From: Phlegmacium glaucopus
Lineage: Eukaryota > Basidiomycota > Agaricomycetes > Agaricales > Cortinariaceae
Assembly (NCBI GenBank): GCA_015039465.1
Contig: MU130545.1
Location: 246,287 to 310,286 of the forward strand
Direction: 5' to 3'
Length of the DNA stretch: 64,000 nt
Position 1 is the first letter of the stretch, and every line of letters starts with the position of its first letter. Shown here in pieces: positions 29,612-44,700 of this stretch. A model generated the notes under the pieces. The model saw only the letters and a program-made list of their open reading frames with translations, had not been told where the DNA came from and searched no databases. The position numbers and the translations under genes were made by a program.

Positions 29612-30940
29612 CCTTTAAGAAGAAGAGAGGGGAAAGAAGTTCCTGAGATGGTTGTAAACTGTCGGATTTCCACACGCACGATGGAGGACAAGCTGGAAGT
29701 ACTCCGTAGTTGCACAAAGGCCAGATTGATGACGTAATCGCCTGGCCAAAGCTGCAATTGGGTTCTGCAGCGACTGCTTTCCTGTACAGTATCATTTTTG
29801 TGGTTTAGGGGTGGAGAGATGACAGAATGACAAGGTTGACAAGGCTGTCATACTTGACAACCTCGTCGAGTAAGTATCTGCATTCAAGCACTGTGGAAAT
29901 GAGATGGATGATCATTACTGTGGCAGAATGGAGAATCTTATTGTGCTGTTCAAACTAACCTAAACTTGCGTTCTGGCGTCAATATTGACGGGAAACTAGG
30001 GATGTAAGTAGTATTGTGGAAAGGATTAAGGGTAGCTCAAGGCGCCCGCGGAATAAATGTAATCAGTCCATATTTTCAAATGCAATTCAATGCAGATATC
30101 GTAAGTAACTACGTTACTAACCCTAGCTAGTAGGTAATAATAAAATTTGAGCAGGTTGCTACTGATCAACACTAAGCCATAAGTAAATTGCCTGCCGAAT
30201 TATTTGATATCCATGGGCGAGGGGTCTACTAACCAACCACGGAAAGTAGTAGATAAGAGGTATCTTCGAGATACTTCCAAAGTTCAAGAACTTGACACGA
30301 TGCAGTCGCAAGATTGGAACGGGACAGTAACAAGGCCAGACCCCTGGCAGATCAATGGCGACTGCGCATCAGTTTCATCGTCAACGATGTTCCCTCTGGG
30401 ATAGGAATCAATAAATTTTGAGGAGGCTGGGGAGAGTTTGTTTCATGTGTCGATACCAAACAACGGGGTATGGGCTATGCTCTGGGATCTGCCTGCAGGC
30501 GTGTACCGATATACCGAAGCTCATGGCCGAAGGATATCCAAGAGAAGAGTAGCTCTCTGGCTCGCTGAATTGCTGTATGTTTGCTTGCCAGGATGGATTT
30601 CGATGGGAGAACCGGTGGGTGTCTGGCACCTGACTCTTCGAGACATGAGGGTTCAACCTCCCACGTTCGTCCTCTTCGAGTTCGGGGGTTTGATAGGCAT
30701 TCACATCCATTTTTTCTATGATATTTCAAGATTAGCGAGTGTGGAACTTCAACTTAATGAGCACTGACCGAGGAAATGAGAAGTGCTATCAGATGGGTAC
30801 ATGTTACAGCTACCGTTAACCACAAGGAAGGTCCCGCCTTGGATAACGATGTTCTTCGAGTCATTGAACATCAGTGGCCGTAAAGCGGGGTTCTTGTGGG
30901 TAAAAGAAGAGCCAGTGGCGCTAGGCCGAATGCGAAGGGA
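29612..30940. repeat. Segmental duplication, shortened copy (includes dead AEC exon 1)
   Basis: Matches 20641-22690 in the same orientation. Bases 29612-29690 are the AEC copy 2 first exon and upstream DNA, with the initiator CAT (minus ATG) changed to CAC, so it cannot start. The remainder covers the AEC upstream region and the GGT-motif gene copy. Confidence 0.75.
30408..30871 (-). pseudogene. Truncated copy of the GGT-motif gene
   Basis: Exon 1 30871-30769 (MFNDSKNIVIQGGTFLVVNG, same 103-nt length as the source) joins exon 2 at 30715 (EKMDVNAYQTPELEED). Unlike the source, it has only one of the duplicated exons. It fuses directly into sequence that is an intron in the source, giving a short novel tail and a stop at 30408. 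Whether it is expressed cannot be judged; the loss of the 3' exons argues for a relic. The N-terminal motif remains a good family match. Confidence 0.6.
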
Positions 30941-32239
30941 AAAAAAAAGTAAGAGTAGATATGTAGGAGAATGGAAGAATGTCAGAGAAACTTTCACCAT
31001 CCCTGTTATATCTTTTTAGGCCACGAGGCGAACGCCCTTCTTTCCAGTCCCCTTCCCGAGTGGAACACTTTCAGCAAGCAAACGCATTCGCCTGCAGGTC
31101 ATCAGACGAAAGTCTCATCTACGCTCTCCGTATGACGGAATCAATTCCTTGAGAGTCATCGGAGTGATCGGACAAAGGGACAGCCACAAATATTAAGATA
31201 GCGATGATTTTACTGGCAGGAGTAGAAAATTTCGAAACATCGCCCCTGTCGGCACCAATATGCAAAACTGCTCATCCAGGTCTTGAGGATGAACTTGAAA
31301 GCCCAACCCACAGAAACGATCCTAGAAATATCTTTCGATCTCCACACGCATCTGAGGATGTTTCGTGAATTGTTGTACCGGAAACTCCCCATCACGCCTT
31401 GTCTGACTGACTCCCAGGTTCAAGAGGCGTGTGTTGGAGGAATGCGAACGATAGTCCTCATGGCACAAAACATAGCCAACAAAGAGCACCTGCCTCACCG
31501 CGGAAGTGCAACCTGCAAGACGGCTTCCTAGTAGAGCAGTACTAGTGACAGCTTTCTGGAAGAGTTTAACGGTTGGCTGTGACTCTGAAAACTTTGTATC
31601 GGAGGAACAAGACTAGCGACCGAATGGCTTGCACTGCCCGCCGATTTCTTTGACGTGAACACGGCTAGCGATCCATAAGCGCCGTATGCTTATCTTGGCG
31701 TCTAAACGTGAACAGGATATTCGTACAACGCGTTTTTGGCCCAGAAATACTGAGTCAGCGACGGTGCATGTTGTTTACCATGCTGTGAAGACTTTAGAGT
31801 TCAATGAGTGGTGGCAGAAAACAATATCCTTTTGACTATCGCCTCGTCTAAATCAGTATATGGTAAACCACCTTCGTGTTTCCCAGCACGTGTCTGCCAG
31901 GGCAATGTGTAGTCAATAAAAAAGTATATACGGGAATAAGAGAATTGCAAATCATCTCGGGCATGAGACTCTTACCTACTTCGGTCCCAAAATGACTCCT
32001 GTCGCTAGGTTTCTTTGTTGGAACCAGTTGATGCCATAGTACAGACAAATATCACGGTAGGAACTAATTGACGAACTTGAGGCTAACCGTTGGAGTTCTA
32101 GAAATGAAAACAACAAACACTCCATAGCCAGACCAGGCCAAGGTTGAGGATACCCAACAGCAGACTATCATGTTCCTATGGAGGAACACCGAAGTAGCAG
32201 ACCATACAGGTGCTCAAGCACCTGCATATTTGCCGTCCT
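30941..32239. other. Intergenic region between the GGT-motif copy and MetRS
   Basis: Several short ORFs on both strands, none with recognisable family or convincing splice structure. I see no RNA gene. Confidence 0.4.
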
Positions 32240-34084
<1,845 letters not shown>

Positions 34085-34167
34085 TCACCTCTGAACCGCA
34101 CATGACTGCCTGGGAGTTCACGTATCACCAGAGTGGTATTGTCATATTGTCCAATGTCAACCAGCCG

Positions 34168-34480
34168 TCACCCCATAGGATCGGACAGTACCCTTACTTC
34201 TGATCCTTGGTCTTTGAGAAGAAGTTCAGCTCTATAGGTAAGGTAGCCAATCGATTCCCCAGCCTCATTGCGACTTATTTCTCTCGCTGGAAATTCAATC
34301 TTCAAATTTAGAATGGTATAATAACCTGGATAGTTGCCTTTCAGTGTAAGAGAATATCAGTCTGTTTTTGACGGCCTCCGTACGAATGGCCCAAGCTATG
34401 TATGTTAGATCGGGGTCAGACTTTTCACGATCCCACTTCACCTTATGATCAACATGGTCCCAGCGTCTATACAAGTTCCA
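34168..34480 (-). CDS. Candidate 3' exons of an unidentified gene
   Basis: Just upstream of MetRS on the same strand, a continuous reading ends EAGESIGYLTYRAELLLKDQ and then GSEVRVLSDPMG with TGA at 34168-34170. A second open piece upstream reads LYRRWDHVDHKVKWDREKSD to about 34373. The splice linking them is unclear (candidate introns do not match in phase), and no start was found. The composition looks coding, but I do not recognise the family. Confidence 0.35.
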
Positions 34481-34491
34481 CGTTGAACTAA

Positions 34492-34980
34492 ATGCTCTTG
34501 AGTATCCGGAAAATCTTACTTACGGGTGCTACCCTCTCTCGTCCGGGGCAATATTATTATAGTCGCAACACACCTCTGGAAGGATGCAACAAACATAGCA
34601 TCGTCGAGACATTGACAACCCTCGCAATGGCCTCTTGTTATATGGAAGAAGTCTACAACCTACGATGCCGTGTGCTTTCTATAAGCCTTCGAGCCATGAC
34701 AGTCAACACTTTTTTCGATAGCAACCGACAGAAAAAAGCACCACACGCAACAGATACTGAATCAAGGGAAGTTCAAAAATCTTCCCCGATCCTACAGCAA
34801 GCTGGTTTTCCAACATTTGAATATCTTGAACAACCGAATGCGTACCCCGAACTCACGTGTTCTAAACCTTCATGCTATCCCTGCGTACAAAAACTGGTTA
34901 TGGAGCGAGATGTTGCCACCGGCGATTTCAATTCCGAAGACTTTCATTCTGATGAATCGGATTATGGCGGTCGGGCTTAG
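34492..34980 (+). CDS. Hypothetical 162-aa ORF
   Basis: Open from ATG to TAG without introns. It has no transmembrane segment or known motif; a CxxC-like pair (CSKPSCYPCVQK) lies near residue 125 and the tail is acidic (EDFHSDESDYGG). It overlaps the upstream side of the candidate gene at 34168-34480. It may be a chance ORF. Confidence 0.25.
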   Translation: MLLSIRKILLTGATLSRPGQYYYSRNTPLEGCNKHSIVETLTTLAMASCYMEEVYNLRCRVLSISLRAMTVNTFFDSNRQKKAPHATDTESREVQKSSPILQQAGFPTFEYLEQPNAYPELTCSKPSCYPCVQKLVMERDVATGDFNSEDFHSDESDYGGRA

Positions 34981-36056
34981 ATGATTGAAAAACCCAAATT
35001 CAAATTCGCATCATTTTCATCCTGCATTGGTTACGGGTTTCAGCTTCAAGCGGGCTGTATTCGTATGATCAGCGCCGACGGCCCCTTTTATAGGCGTCTG
35101 CCAATTGGGGTATGTTTTTCCTTTGGCTGGAATTGCCAAGATGATCATCGTTTGTCTCAAGAGTGTAGTGTAAATACCATACCGATCGTAATTACAATAC
35201 CGTTTCCAAGTCAAGTGGTTTGCAGAATCTTTATGTCAGTGACTAGGCGGGGCGCTTAACGATCGATTTTGTTGGCCAATCTGGACAAAAATCGCGATTT
35301 TGTGGTGCGTAGGATGGGCCCTTTCGCGGATTTTTTAAGAATTGGGGTGCGAGCGTTTTTTTCGGCGCTGTCCTGGGCCCATATACATACATCAGGGCAC
35401 TGAAATTGAATTGTGGAAGAGACACATACTAAATGCAGTCTCATACCGTCGTCTAGCGTCGTCTACGCTTTGATCATCAGATTAACCACAGCCCTGATTA
35501 TTAATAGCCTTGTCGGTGTGTGCTTATCCGTCCATTTATTTCTTTAATCGCGTGTGCAACTAAAAGGATCAGAATGTCAGAACGATACATATGTAGCTAG
35601 GCGTATTGGTGGCCATGGTGTTCAGGATTTGGTTAGTGATAAGTTCACATGCATGTTCAGAGATAAATAAGGATGTGTGCACTAGTTGCTGCCTAATTAA
35701 CTTTTCCTTCTGACCATCTGATGATATATGATCTTTCCGTATCGAACATACATACTATATACTGCGATAAATAGAATGGAGGATGAATCATTACTATATC
35801 ACGGAGTTCAACACCCCCCCAGAAAAAATGTTATCATTATAAGCAGATTTCGATGGCATAGATACCGACGAGTCACATGGGTAAACCAACTCATGCCTAG
35901 GTTAGTAGGTAAAATGAAAAGGTTAGGCGATATGTATCTGAACCCAAAGAAAAGAATTAACTAGGTTATCATAACTGAACTAGATAAAAACACGATAGCT
36001 ATGAGACAGCGATAGCGAACAAGTGCAATATAATGAATTGAACACTTCTGTTATGA
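34981..36056. other. Intergenic region
   Basis: No gene supported. Short ORFs only. Confidence 0.4.
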
Positions 36057-37195
36057 TTAATGGCCCAAAGCACTCAACCAATGTTTTTCACCTCTCGCTT
36101 CAATATTGTCTTCTGGAGGATGGTAGTTATCGCGTTGCACCAGATCAATTTCCCAATCGTCTCCCGTCCAGTTTCTTATCGAAGGAAAGGACGATCGTTC
36201 CTTTCCGACAAAATCCATCGATGATTCGAGGAGCTCGAGGTGCGGCCAAACTCTGGCCCGATCCCATAAACTCCATCCCCCATCTATAATATCCAACCAC
36301 TCCAGGCGCGGAGAACGATAATCGGGAAGAAACCTAAATCTTTTATCTTCTCGACATCCTTCTAGCAAGAATTCCCACATCCGGTACCGAGGGTTGTCAA
36401 ACTCCGTACATGCCATGGTGAATACAAGGCTCTCGAGTCGCTCACAGGCTGCGAGGATGGCTCTGAGGGAAGCAGCGACTTTGATTGCGGTCGTCTCTGG
36501 GAGATCAAGACGCGTGTTTACAGCGAGATGAGTCAGGCACGGCAAATCTGCAACGGTGGAATAGCGATGACCATGGGTAATACACGTGTATAGGTGGGTG
36601 ACCGATTTGAAGATGGGTTCATAGAAATTAACGAGATGTGGGCTGCCGTAGTGGATGAGAAACACGACTTTGGGGTGGATAGGATGTTGGCGGAGCCAAA
36701 ATGCATTCGAGGAGAGGTTTTGACCTGTAATTGCAAGTTTTGATAGACCGGAGAATACGGGGCCTATGCTAGCCAGAGCTGTTTCAATTGATGGTCGTCG
36801 ATCGTTGACGACTAAAACCCATGTGTCGACTTTGTAGCTCGAAAGTAAGCGAGGAATGATATGTAGTTTGGATTTTAATGCTGGAATGTAGTTTTTCCTC
36901 TTGGGTAGGAGAGTAGCAGTGAATCGATTGACGTGGTCTGGAAAGACCATCACAACATGTTTGAAAAGGATTGGGAGTACGAGAACGTTCACGTCACTTG
37001 AGACGAGACGAAGTTCACGAGCATTTTCACTGCTCATTCTAGCCAAAACTAGGAGGATCTCGCGTATCAGTTCCAGAGGAAGTTGACACCATAGTTTTGC
37101 GGATAAATTCGCGGACCTAGAACTTTGTGCAGGTCAGATTGAGTCAAACATTACATATGAAAGAAATATTACTGGTCATAATCAGAAAACATCAT
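36057..37195 (-). CDS. F-box-like protein of agaricomycete type
   Basis: Two exons: a 23-nt first exon 37195-37173 (MMFSDYDQ) and 37116-36057, intron 56 nt; about 360 aa. The second exon starts within an F-box-like motif, LPLELIREILLVLAR, followed by LRLVSSDVNVLVLPILFKHV, where the usual tryptophan is lost. The rest has the spaced leucines of the degenerate leucine-rich repeats seen in the many agaricomycete F-box-like proteins (LTHLAVNTRLDLP, LESLVF, PRLEWLDIIDGG). The presumed role is substrate recruitment to an SCF ubiquitin ligase; the substrate is unknown. The first exon is chosen because the frame upstream of 37116 meets a stop and this donor restores it. Confidence 0.7.
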
Positions 37196-37389
37196 GGAGC
37201 GTAGCTGGTTGGGAGTATAGTATCTTGAACTGCTCAAGTTTATGAGGTCTGAGGTTGTTCCTTCAAGCTTCAAAGCGTCAACTTCAAGGCTGAGTGTAAG
37301 GTTTGAATTGTGGACTTTCTACACAGTTGTTGGCTGCGGTTGCTTCGCCGGCCCTAAACTCAATTTCTATACACGTCTCATTCTCACGG

Positions 37390-37860
37390 TCCACTGCCAT
37401 TCGGTGCCTGTCCAATACTTATAAAGTCAATCCATTCCTTTGAAGCTTCGAGGACAAGACCAGTGGGGGCCATCTAGAGGTAAGATTCCGTTTTTTATTT
37501 ACTTACCACTCTTCGTTTCAACCGGGTAAAAAAACATGTGAAGATTTATCGACAAGTCGGCGCTGTCGGATCACCAGACTTGAGCACAAGTACCCCAGAT
37601 CTGGGACCTCCATACTGGATTCAAATGTCCGTTCCCTTGTTTTTGGAACAACTTACTTGTTTAATCCGTCCAGTACGCAAACCGAGAGCTTGGTACTCCT
37701 GTCTAACCTCCACATGAGCGCTGACAACTTCCATTGACTTGATTATGTGAGGAAGACCCATCCATTTCTCAGAACCCTCGTCCCCATCCGTACCATAATC
37801 CATATGCCTTTCTTTGAATGTCCGGAGTTTAAAGGGAGGTATCGATCTAGAAATTTAACT
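37390..37860 (-). CDS. Candidate 3' exons of an unidentified gene
   Basis: After an AG near 37845, the minus strand is open for SIPPFKLRTFKERHMDYGTD and on to LRTGRIKQ with a GTAAGT donor near 37660. A later piece after CTCTAG at 37472 reads MAPTGLVLEASKEWIDF and ends at a TGA near 37391. Upstream bases 38000-38090 are also open (QVPFGLKKWQRGRQWLSFG). The parts probably belong to one gene, but I could not fix all splice sites or the family. Confidence 0.3.
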
Positions 37861-38099
37861 GTATGATTCTTTGAATCGATGTGTTGAACAAATTATTACG
37901 GGCCATGGCCAATCAGCACAGTGCGCACATCCCCGAATACAAAATACTTCCATACATGACCGGAAGCAGATCAGGCCACGGTCCGAAACTGAGCCATTGA
38001 CGCCCACGCTGCCATTTCTTCAATCCAAACGGAACTTGCCTGGGATTCTGCGTATATGCGTAGATCCCGGTGAGTACCTGTGAGTACTCATTTAATATC

Positions 38100-40551
38100 G
38101 ACTTCGGAACTTACAAACGAGCATATCGGCGCATTGATGTGGGTCTCTCGGCTTTGGACACGATGAGCGGATTGACCGAAGACCGCAATACACTTTGAGT
38201 TTTCGGTCAATAAGCACGCCATATAGATTATCATGATGTCTTTGGATCTTCTTGGACTTACGGCTAATTCACCATGTATCGATTGACTCTCCGATACCGC
38301 GCCGGCATTTATACCTCCTCCTACTGTCCTTGTAATTGAATCGTGGTGGAGAACGGGCATTTTGTGAGCTCGGCCAGGCACGGTGGGGTTGGACGACAGG
38401 GCCTGTAAACCGTGGTGGCGCAAACATTACTCTATCCATGTTCCGAGGCAATTTATGAAGAAGCGTACATCGGGTCCATGGAACTTGAGGGTCTCATACA
38501 CGGGTTCTAAGCTCCATAAGTAGAAACAGCCTGAACAGACCCGTGAAGGCATACGGAAGAAAATTTTGTCATAGTCAGGACTTTGAAAAAGGGTTGGTTG
38601 CCAGTGACTTTAGGCTATGAGCCATCTGTGATCGCTGCTTTATGAAAAAAGTAGATCTGAAACGGATCACTGATGACAATCTTCAGTGTGAAGGCCAGAG
38701 CCGTCAACGGGAATAACCGTAATACCGATCAATTCATCATATCTTTGTCGATGGCCTCGAGATGTGGATGAGATAACGATGGGGCGTCGTTTTGAAACGA
38801 TGTGTTTACCCACGCTGTTCGCTTGTACTTGAATCAAACTTATCTATTTTTTGATTTCTCTTCATCTGAATATTCTTATGCACCGATGGTTTGGTGGCCT
38901 CTTTTAAAATTTGAGAAGGATAAACTTTCACTAGTCTTCAAACATATCCTTTCAGTCCCATATTTCCATTCATCCCCTCAGATATGTTTGGTTCTGGCTA
39001 CATTATCGGCGTGAAGATAATGATCCAGCCTAATCGGAAATGCAAGTGGCAACTGCTATAATCGTGTTACTTGGTACGTCAAAGAATCGGCGGCACACAG
39101 CCACTGCACTGCCGGTAAATGACGATAGATCATGATCATGATCGCACTTGTAAGATAGACTAAGATAGATAGCACTGATGATGGCAACGGATCTGTTCCC
39201 TTGACAGAAAGTGTGGACGTTACCGTATGTCGATAAGATTGTGCATGATTAAAAAAAAATATACGCTAAAACACGGAAATTGAATAGCATACAAGAGAAT
39301 ACGGTAGGACTTTTCGAGGTTACATTCATTTCTTCTCCCGACGCGAGTGAATGATTGATTGAATACCGGTGGGATCAGGGACTTGGGTATAGAATATGTT
39401 TAAACGTTTCGGGTTATCTGGGAAAAGATCAAAGCACAATCTCATAATCCGCCAATGTGATCATGTCTAAAATTAATTTTCAAGTTCCGAACACCCATTC
39501 CACTTACAGGATCGATCCGAACCCCCGTAGTAGCTCAAGTCGCTGATGGCCTCATATTGGCAATCATGTATCAATAACCACTGCCACAAGGAGCCACAAG
39601 GTCGCCAAAATATTTTGATGGCAAGGGCCTCCATCAGATATTTTCTGACTGGGTGCCAAAGGATGATGCCCAGAGGTTGATGCCCAGAGGTTGAGCGGTA
39701 CTGCGGTGTAAGGGGCTCATGATGAGAGAACTGATCAACCGTCAAGTTGGGGAAGAGAAATCAGAATCGAAAAATAAAAAAACACGGCATCTACCAGCTT
39801 CTGGATTTGCAGTCCTCTCCAAGGGTAGCCTAAGGGTTCAATTGACTGATAATCTCGCTTCAAAAGAATCAGGACGGGTACTAACATACCTCGAAAATGG
39901 CTAGAAGTCGTTCCGGAGTTCAGAGAAGGCCATGGGACGAATAGGTTAGGTTTCTTCCTCAGACCTGTTTCGTGATAGGCGTTGGAGGACACGATGGTGT
40001 ATTCTATTATTCTCATAGAGAGAAGCAGCGGCCAACCTAATTCGAGAAATCATCCGAGATCACCCGTTGTATTTGCATAGAAGTGAAAGATAAAAACTCC
40101 ATACCATCTCCCCTTTTCCAATTCTAAGGGACCGAAACATAACGATGGTTAATTGTATCGAAATGCGCTGAAAATCATGAAACTGTTGCGCTGAAAACTT
40201 TGGCATGGATCATCAAACCCCAATTTTGATAAGTCAACGTGAGGCTGTGTCTGCCAATTTTGCAAGGATAGTTGGTTATGATATATACGTAATGTGTATT
40301 GGCTTGCTTACCACCCGGCAGAAGGCCACCGGAGACTAACCGTGTACACAGAGGACCCTTGCTCGAAAAAATATTATAAAAATTGAGGAAGGGGGGGTCC
40401 AAGTTGCATGGGAAGGACGGCACAGCGGCTAGTTTTGGGTCGTGACATCATTGATAATCAAGCTCTAGAACAGGAATTATTTACGATAAAAGCGACAGCC
40501 AGAATGCAAGAATGGGCAAATAACAAGATAGAAGCCTCTTGATATGTATAT
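38100..40551. other. Intergenic region
   Basis: A few ORFs (38088-38423, 39473-39745, 39735-40016) without recognisable features. A 15-bp tandem repeat, GATGCCCAGAGGTT, occurs twice near 39663-39693. No RNA gene seen. Confidence 0.4.
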
Positions 40552-41502
40552 CTAATCAGATGTTTTATTGTCCACATCGATGGGGCTCCTTTCCTTGGAA
40601 TACATTTTCAAGATACAGCCCTCGCGCGATATGGCGTTTTTGCAACCTTTGCAGGCTCGCCCATGGTCGATCATAAGAACATGAAGACCATACTTGAGAT
40701 CGGCAGGGATCCGCAAGTCGAGATGAGCTTGAGTAAGAATTCTGTCAGCCTTCGGAGGAACCCATCCCAGTACTTTGCTTAAACGAAAGACGTGAGTGTC
40801 GACCGCGAAAGAATCGCGACCCAGACAGAAGAGAAGGACACAGGAGGCAGTCTTGGGACCAACGCCGTCATATGATATCAACTCTTTCATGATTTCATCG
40901 TCGGTCATCCTCTGATCCTCCTGCACCGCGGCGAGATGTTGCAGCGAGTAATCCCCGTGTCGTTCCTTGATGGATTTTAAGATATTTTGTATAGTCGACG
41001 CTTTCTTGTTAGCCAGGCCTCCAGAGCGTATAGAATCAACCACATCTGCGTGAGTGGCCGCAGCGATAGCAGAGAAATTATTTCTGCCAAAGGCATCATC
41101 GAGCGATGCCTTTGCCCGAGAACTGTTTTTGCCTGACGTATTCTGTGAGAGAATAGTGCCTATGAGGGCCTCAATGACATTGGAAACGTCTCCACATGTC
41201 TGAGCGGCATTGTTAGATGCTGACGGCAGTTTACGGATGGGGTCATGTGGACGGTGCGCTTTTGATAGAAGGTCGAACACTTCCATAGCTTCGGATGGAG
41301 TCGGGCGGGTAAAATTAGGAAATGGAGATTCGACAGTGAATGTGGATTGCAGTTTGAGTTTCTTGGCTTTTTGTGTAGAGTGTGTAGCATCAGATGATAA
41401 TACCTTAGTCGAAGAAGATGCCAAGACATCTGAGTCCAAACAGGGGGTTGTTGAGCCCGACTCCGAGTTGGAGTGCGGTCTCTTTAAGTGACGAGTCGAC
41501 AT
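40552..41502 (-). CDS. Endonuclease III / HhH-GPD DNA glycosylase
   Basis: Single exon of about 316 aa from the ATG at 41502 (MSTRHLKRPHSNSES). The frame is open further upstream to an ATG at 41760, but that extension has no conserved look. The HhH motif reads LISYDGVGPKTASCVLL, with the lysine expected at the active site; the catalytic aspartate lies in FAVDTHVFRLS. Upstream, ALIGTILSQNTSGKNS is the usual N-terminal core. The C-terminus has CKGC and a further Cys (REGCILK), a partial match to the Fe-S cluster loop of the Nth family. It removes oxidised pyrimidines in base excision repair, presumably in the nucleus. Confidence 0.88.
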   Translation of the reverse strand: MSTRHLKRPHSNSESGSTTPCLDSDVLASSSTKVLSSDATHSTQKAKKLKLQSTFTVESPFPNFTRPTPSEAMEVFDLLSKAHRPHDPIRKLPSASNNAAQTCGDVSNVIEALIGTILSQNTSGKNSSRAKASLDDAFGRNNFSAIAAATHADVVDSIRSGGLANKKASTIQNILKSIKERHGDYSLQHLAAVQEDQRMTDDEIMKELISYDGVGPKTASCVLLFCLGRDSFAVDTHVFRLSKVLGWVPPKADRILTQAHLDLRIPADLKYGLHVLMIDHGRACKGCKNAISREGCILKMYSKERSPIDVDNKTSD

Positions 41503-41760
41503 TTGCCTGAAGTTCGGAGATAGGAAGGAAGGTATATGTCGCGATATCAAACAGCTGGGAATCAGAAACCCGAGTGCGACAAAAAGGACTGCCCGCTCAC
41601 GGCTGTCCGAGTCTGACTCAAAGACGTGGCAAGTGGCGTGTGACATACAACAACACGGTGTGATTTTTCGCGAAGTGTGACAGTTCAGTGAAACCGTCGG
41701 GTGTCTAGTCATATCGAAGATTCTTCTGAAAACGATACTCATTTGTGGTCGTTGAGACAA

Positions 41761-44700
41761 GCTTACTAGAATATTCTATCTTCTGATCCAAGTCTTCATC
41801 AGGAAACGCCTGGGGTCGACTTCCGGATACTAATGGGCTTCTTGGGAATGCTTTAAGCAGATTGCTCGCACATGACTCCATTCATCGCTCTAAAAGAACA
41901 TAGGTGAGTAGTTATAGTTAGTGTATAATTACTCCATTCAATTTGAGTGATATATAGCGTGCGTCGAACAACCTGGAAATATACTTACCCCCAAAGGGAC
42001 CAGATTGTCTTCCCTTATTCGAATGCAGCAAATCAGATTTAAGTACTTTTTATTCGGTCAAAAATCAATAAATGGTGAGTAATCAATGTGGGACTAAGCG
42101 AAAAAATGATCCTCTGATAATATCATTACAAACAAAAATATTTAGCTTTCGAGTGAATACCCGTGCGCGGTATTAACATGACTTTCTCGTTGCTTTGGAG
42201 GCCTATGGTCGAAATTCTTATTATATCCTATGAAATTTTATTCGAAATACCTACTGAAGATGGCATGCATATCCGTCATTCGCCGGTTTCAAAGTCGGTA
42301 TAGAGAGTCTTATTTCCGGAATCCGAATGGCGTTGATCCACTGTCTACCCACTGGACGTCCAAACCACTAAAGGGAGACCAAAATGTCAAATCGTGAATC
42401 GAATTTCCTGAGATATATTATCGGTGGTTACTGACTCCGTATGACTCCAGGATGGTGGCGAAAGCCCGCACCTCTTTTAATATCGATCTTCCTCCATGAA
42501 CGATTTAAAAATATTGTAAAAAGGTACACGAAATTCTTCCCTCAGGCTCACATTTTCATCTTCATCAATATCTTAGCATGCGCCGTTCAGTCATGATTGT
42601 AGTAGGACCGATCACTGTGTTTATTTTTGCGCCCCGACCTGCCGCCCATTGTTCGCCTTTTCTGGCTACGCCGAAAGACCGCCAATTTCCGGCACCCATT
42701 GTTTTCAACTATTTCAACCCATGTACTCTTATCTGACACCCTCTAGAAGCGTGATAGATAGCGTTATGCTTCAGGAAAACATGACACGAGTTTCGGTGAC
42801 GCGCGGGTGTTTCCCGCGGGTGAACGTGAGTAGAGGGTTCGCTGCCCGAATCATAGTCTGACTCGACTGGACGAGCCTTATGTGAATAAATTATTACATC
42901 TTTTTTTTTTATCGCGAAACTCCTCCACCCGATTGATCTTCCCGCTTCAAATGATGGAAATTGTTGGCCCAGATAAGGCAACTTACAGCTGCTACCACCT
43001 CTTAATCAACGACTTCAATATCTTTAATCTGCGGCTCTGTCCCTTTCATTGTCCTCTCGAAGTCTTTAACTCTGACTCGAGTTCACCCGGTTCTCACAAA
43101 ATGTCGAGACGGTATACTGGTTATTGCCTAACAGATCTAACCCTTGGTCTGTGCATTTTTTTTGCTTATGAACCCCAAATTCTAATGGCTCTTTCCATCA
43201 CTTGGCCTGAGGTCGTCGATCTTGTCTTTCTTGTTCACCGTATGTATCCTTTACAGGTGTTCTGATCCCGCGAAGCCCTGGTTGCATTCTACAATTGAAG
43301 CGGTTGCCCACCTGATTTCTCAATGTGGACCTAAGAAATATTTGCCGTGCCGCGGCCCATGCATGACATTTACTACATTTGCAACCCCCCCCAGAATGTA
43401 ATCTATATATTTTTGGATCAATTCTTTAACGTATGTATGATGATGTGATGATGTAGTACTAAGAACTGTCGATGATCTCTACCAATGACTCACCTGAGGC
43501 TCTATCATTGCACTACTACATTCATATGTATGTACAGCTATTGAATATTGAAATCCACTAGGAAAAACCATTCATGAAGAGCTAAGCAGCCGCTCGATCC
43601 TAACCCTAAATCGGGGTTTCCCGATCGTTTTCCCGATGGATTAGATCATCAATAACAGAAAAACATATGTTTCCCTGATTATAAAAAAAGTGTTTTCCAT
43701 CACAGATTATCACTTAGCATCCTATGTATTTTAATGCCTATTAGGACATAGATTATTTCGTTTTGAAGTTCTGAATGGATTCTTCTCTTCGGGCTTTTAG
43801 GATGGAGGGATTCTTTACATTCAGATTTGTGGTATGGGCAGAGGGGAATTTTTTTAAGATAACTCCAACTGGGTTTTAATTTCAGATTATAATTACGCAG
43901 ATGATATATAAAATCACGAGTTTTTAATATGTTCTCTACTGTAAGGTCCGGGTGAATATTGATAGGTGGATTGCTTCGGACCATCTTAAGTTAAAGAATT
44001 CTTGTCGTTGCAGAAATTTGAATGAGTACTCTCTTGAAAGATCCGGAGATAGAAATGTTAATATTTGACCTCCAAGTCGATGGTCTTGACCTCTGAACGT
44101 TAATGGACACAAGCGGGCGGGTCTCAATTTCCTTTTTTGGAACCCTGAAAGACACTAAGCCTAATTTACTTTTTTGGCACACGTGTATAATTTTTAGCGA
44201 TGGCACTTACTAAATCTGCAAAAAAAGAAGGGATTTATGGACAAATACGAGTAGGTTTTTTTACGTCGTACGATTTTTTTTACCAAATTCCCCATAAATA
44301 TATTGAAGAACGTGCAACACTAGGTCAGAACGACGTCCATCTCAGCGCCTCTGAGTGTGGGTGGGATGGGGGATCATAACTATCAGGCTCCGCGGACGGA
44401 ATCTAAAGAAGGGCCAATCTTACGTGGGCTTCTTGATGAAAAGATAAGACGAAATCGTACGAAATGTGGTTAGCGGCAACAATAGAAATTATTATGGGGG
44501 GATGACTCGCCCTGCTTCCCGGACCAATAGGCAGGCGAGCCAGAGATCTGGCTGAAGTGTGGCTGGGTTGACCAAAAGACAATAGCATTGTCTTACCATC
44601 ATCCCTCCATTGCACAGCCAAACAGATCGCAACAGGGTGTCGAAAACTTTGCCCAAGCTTTATCGGGCCATAGTCCCTCGAACTGTCCGTATTTGGTGGA

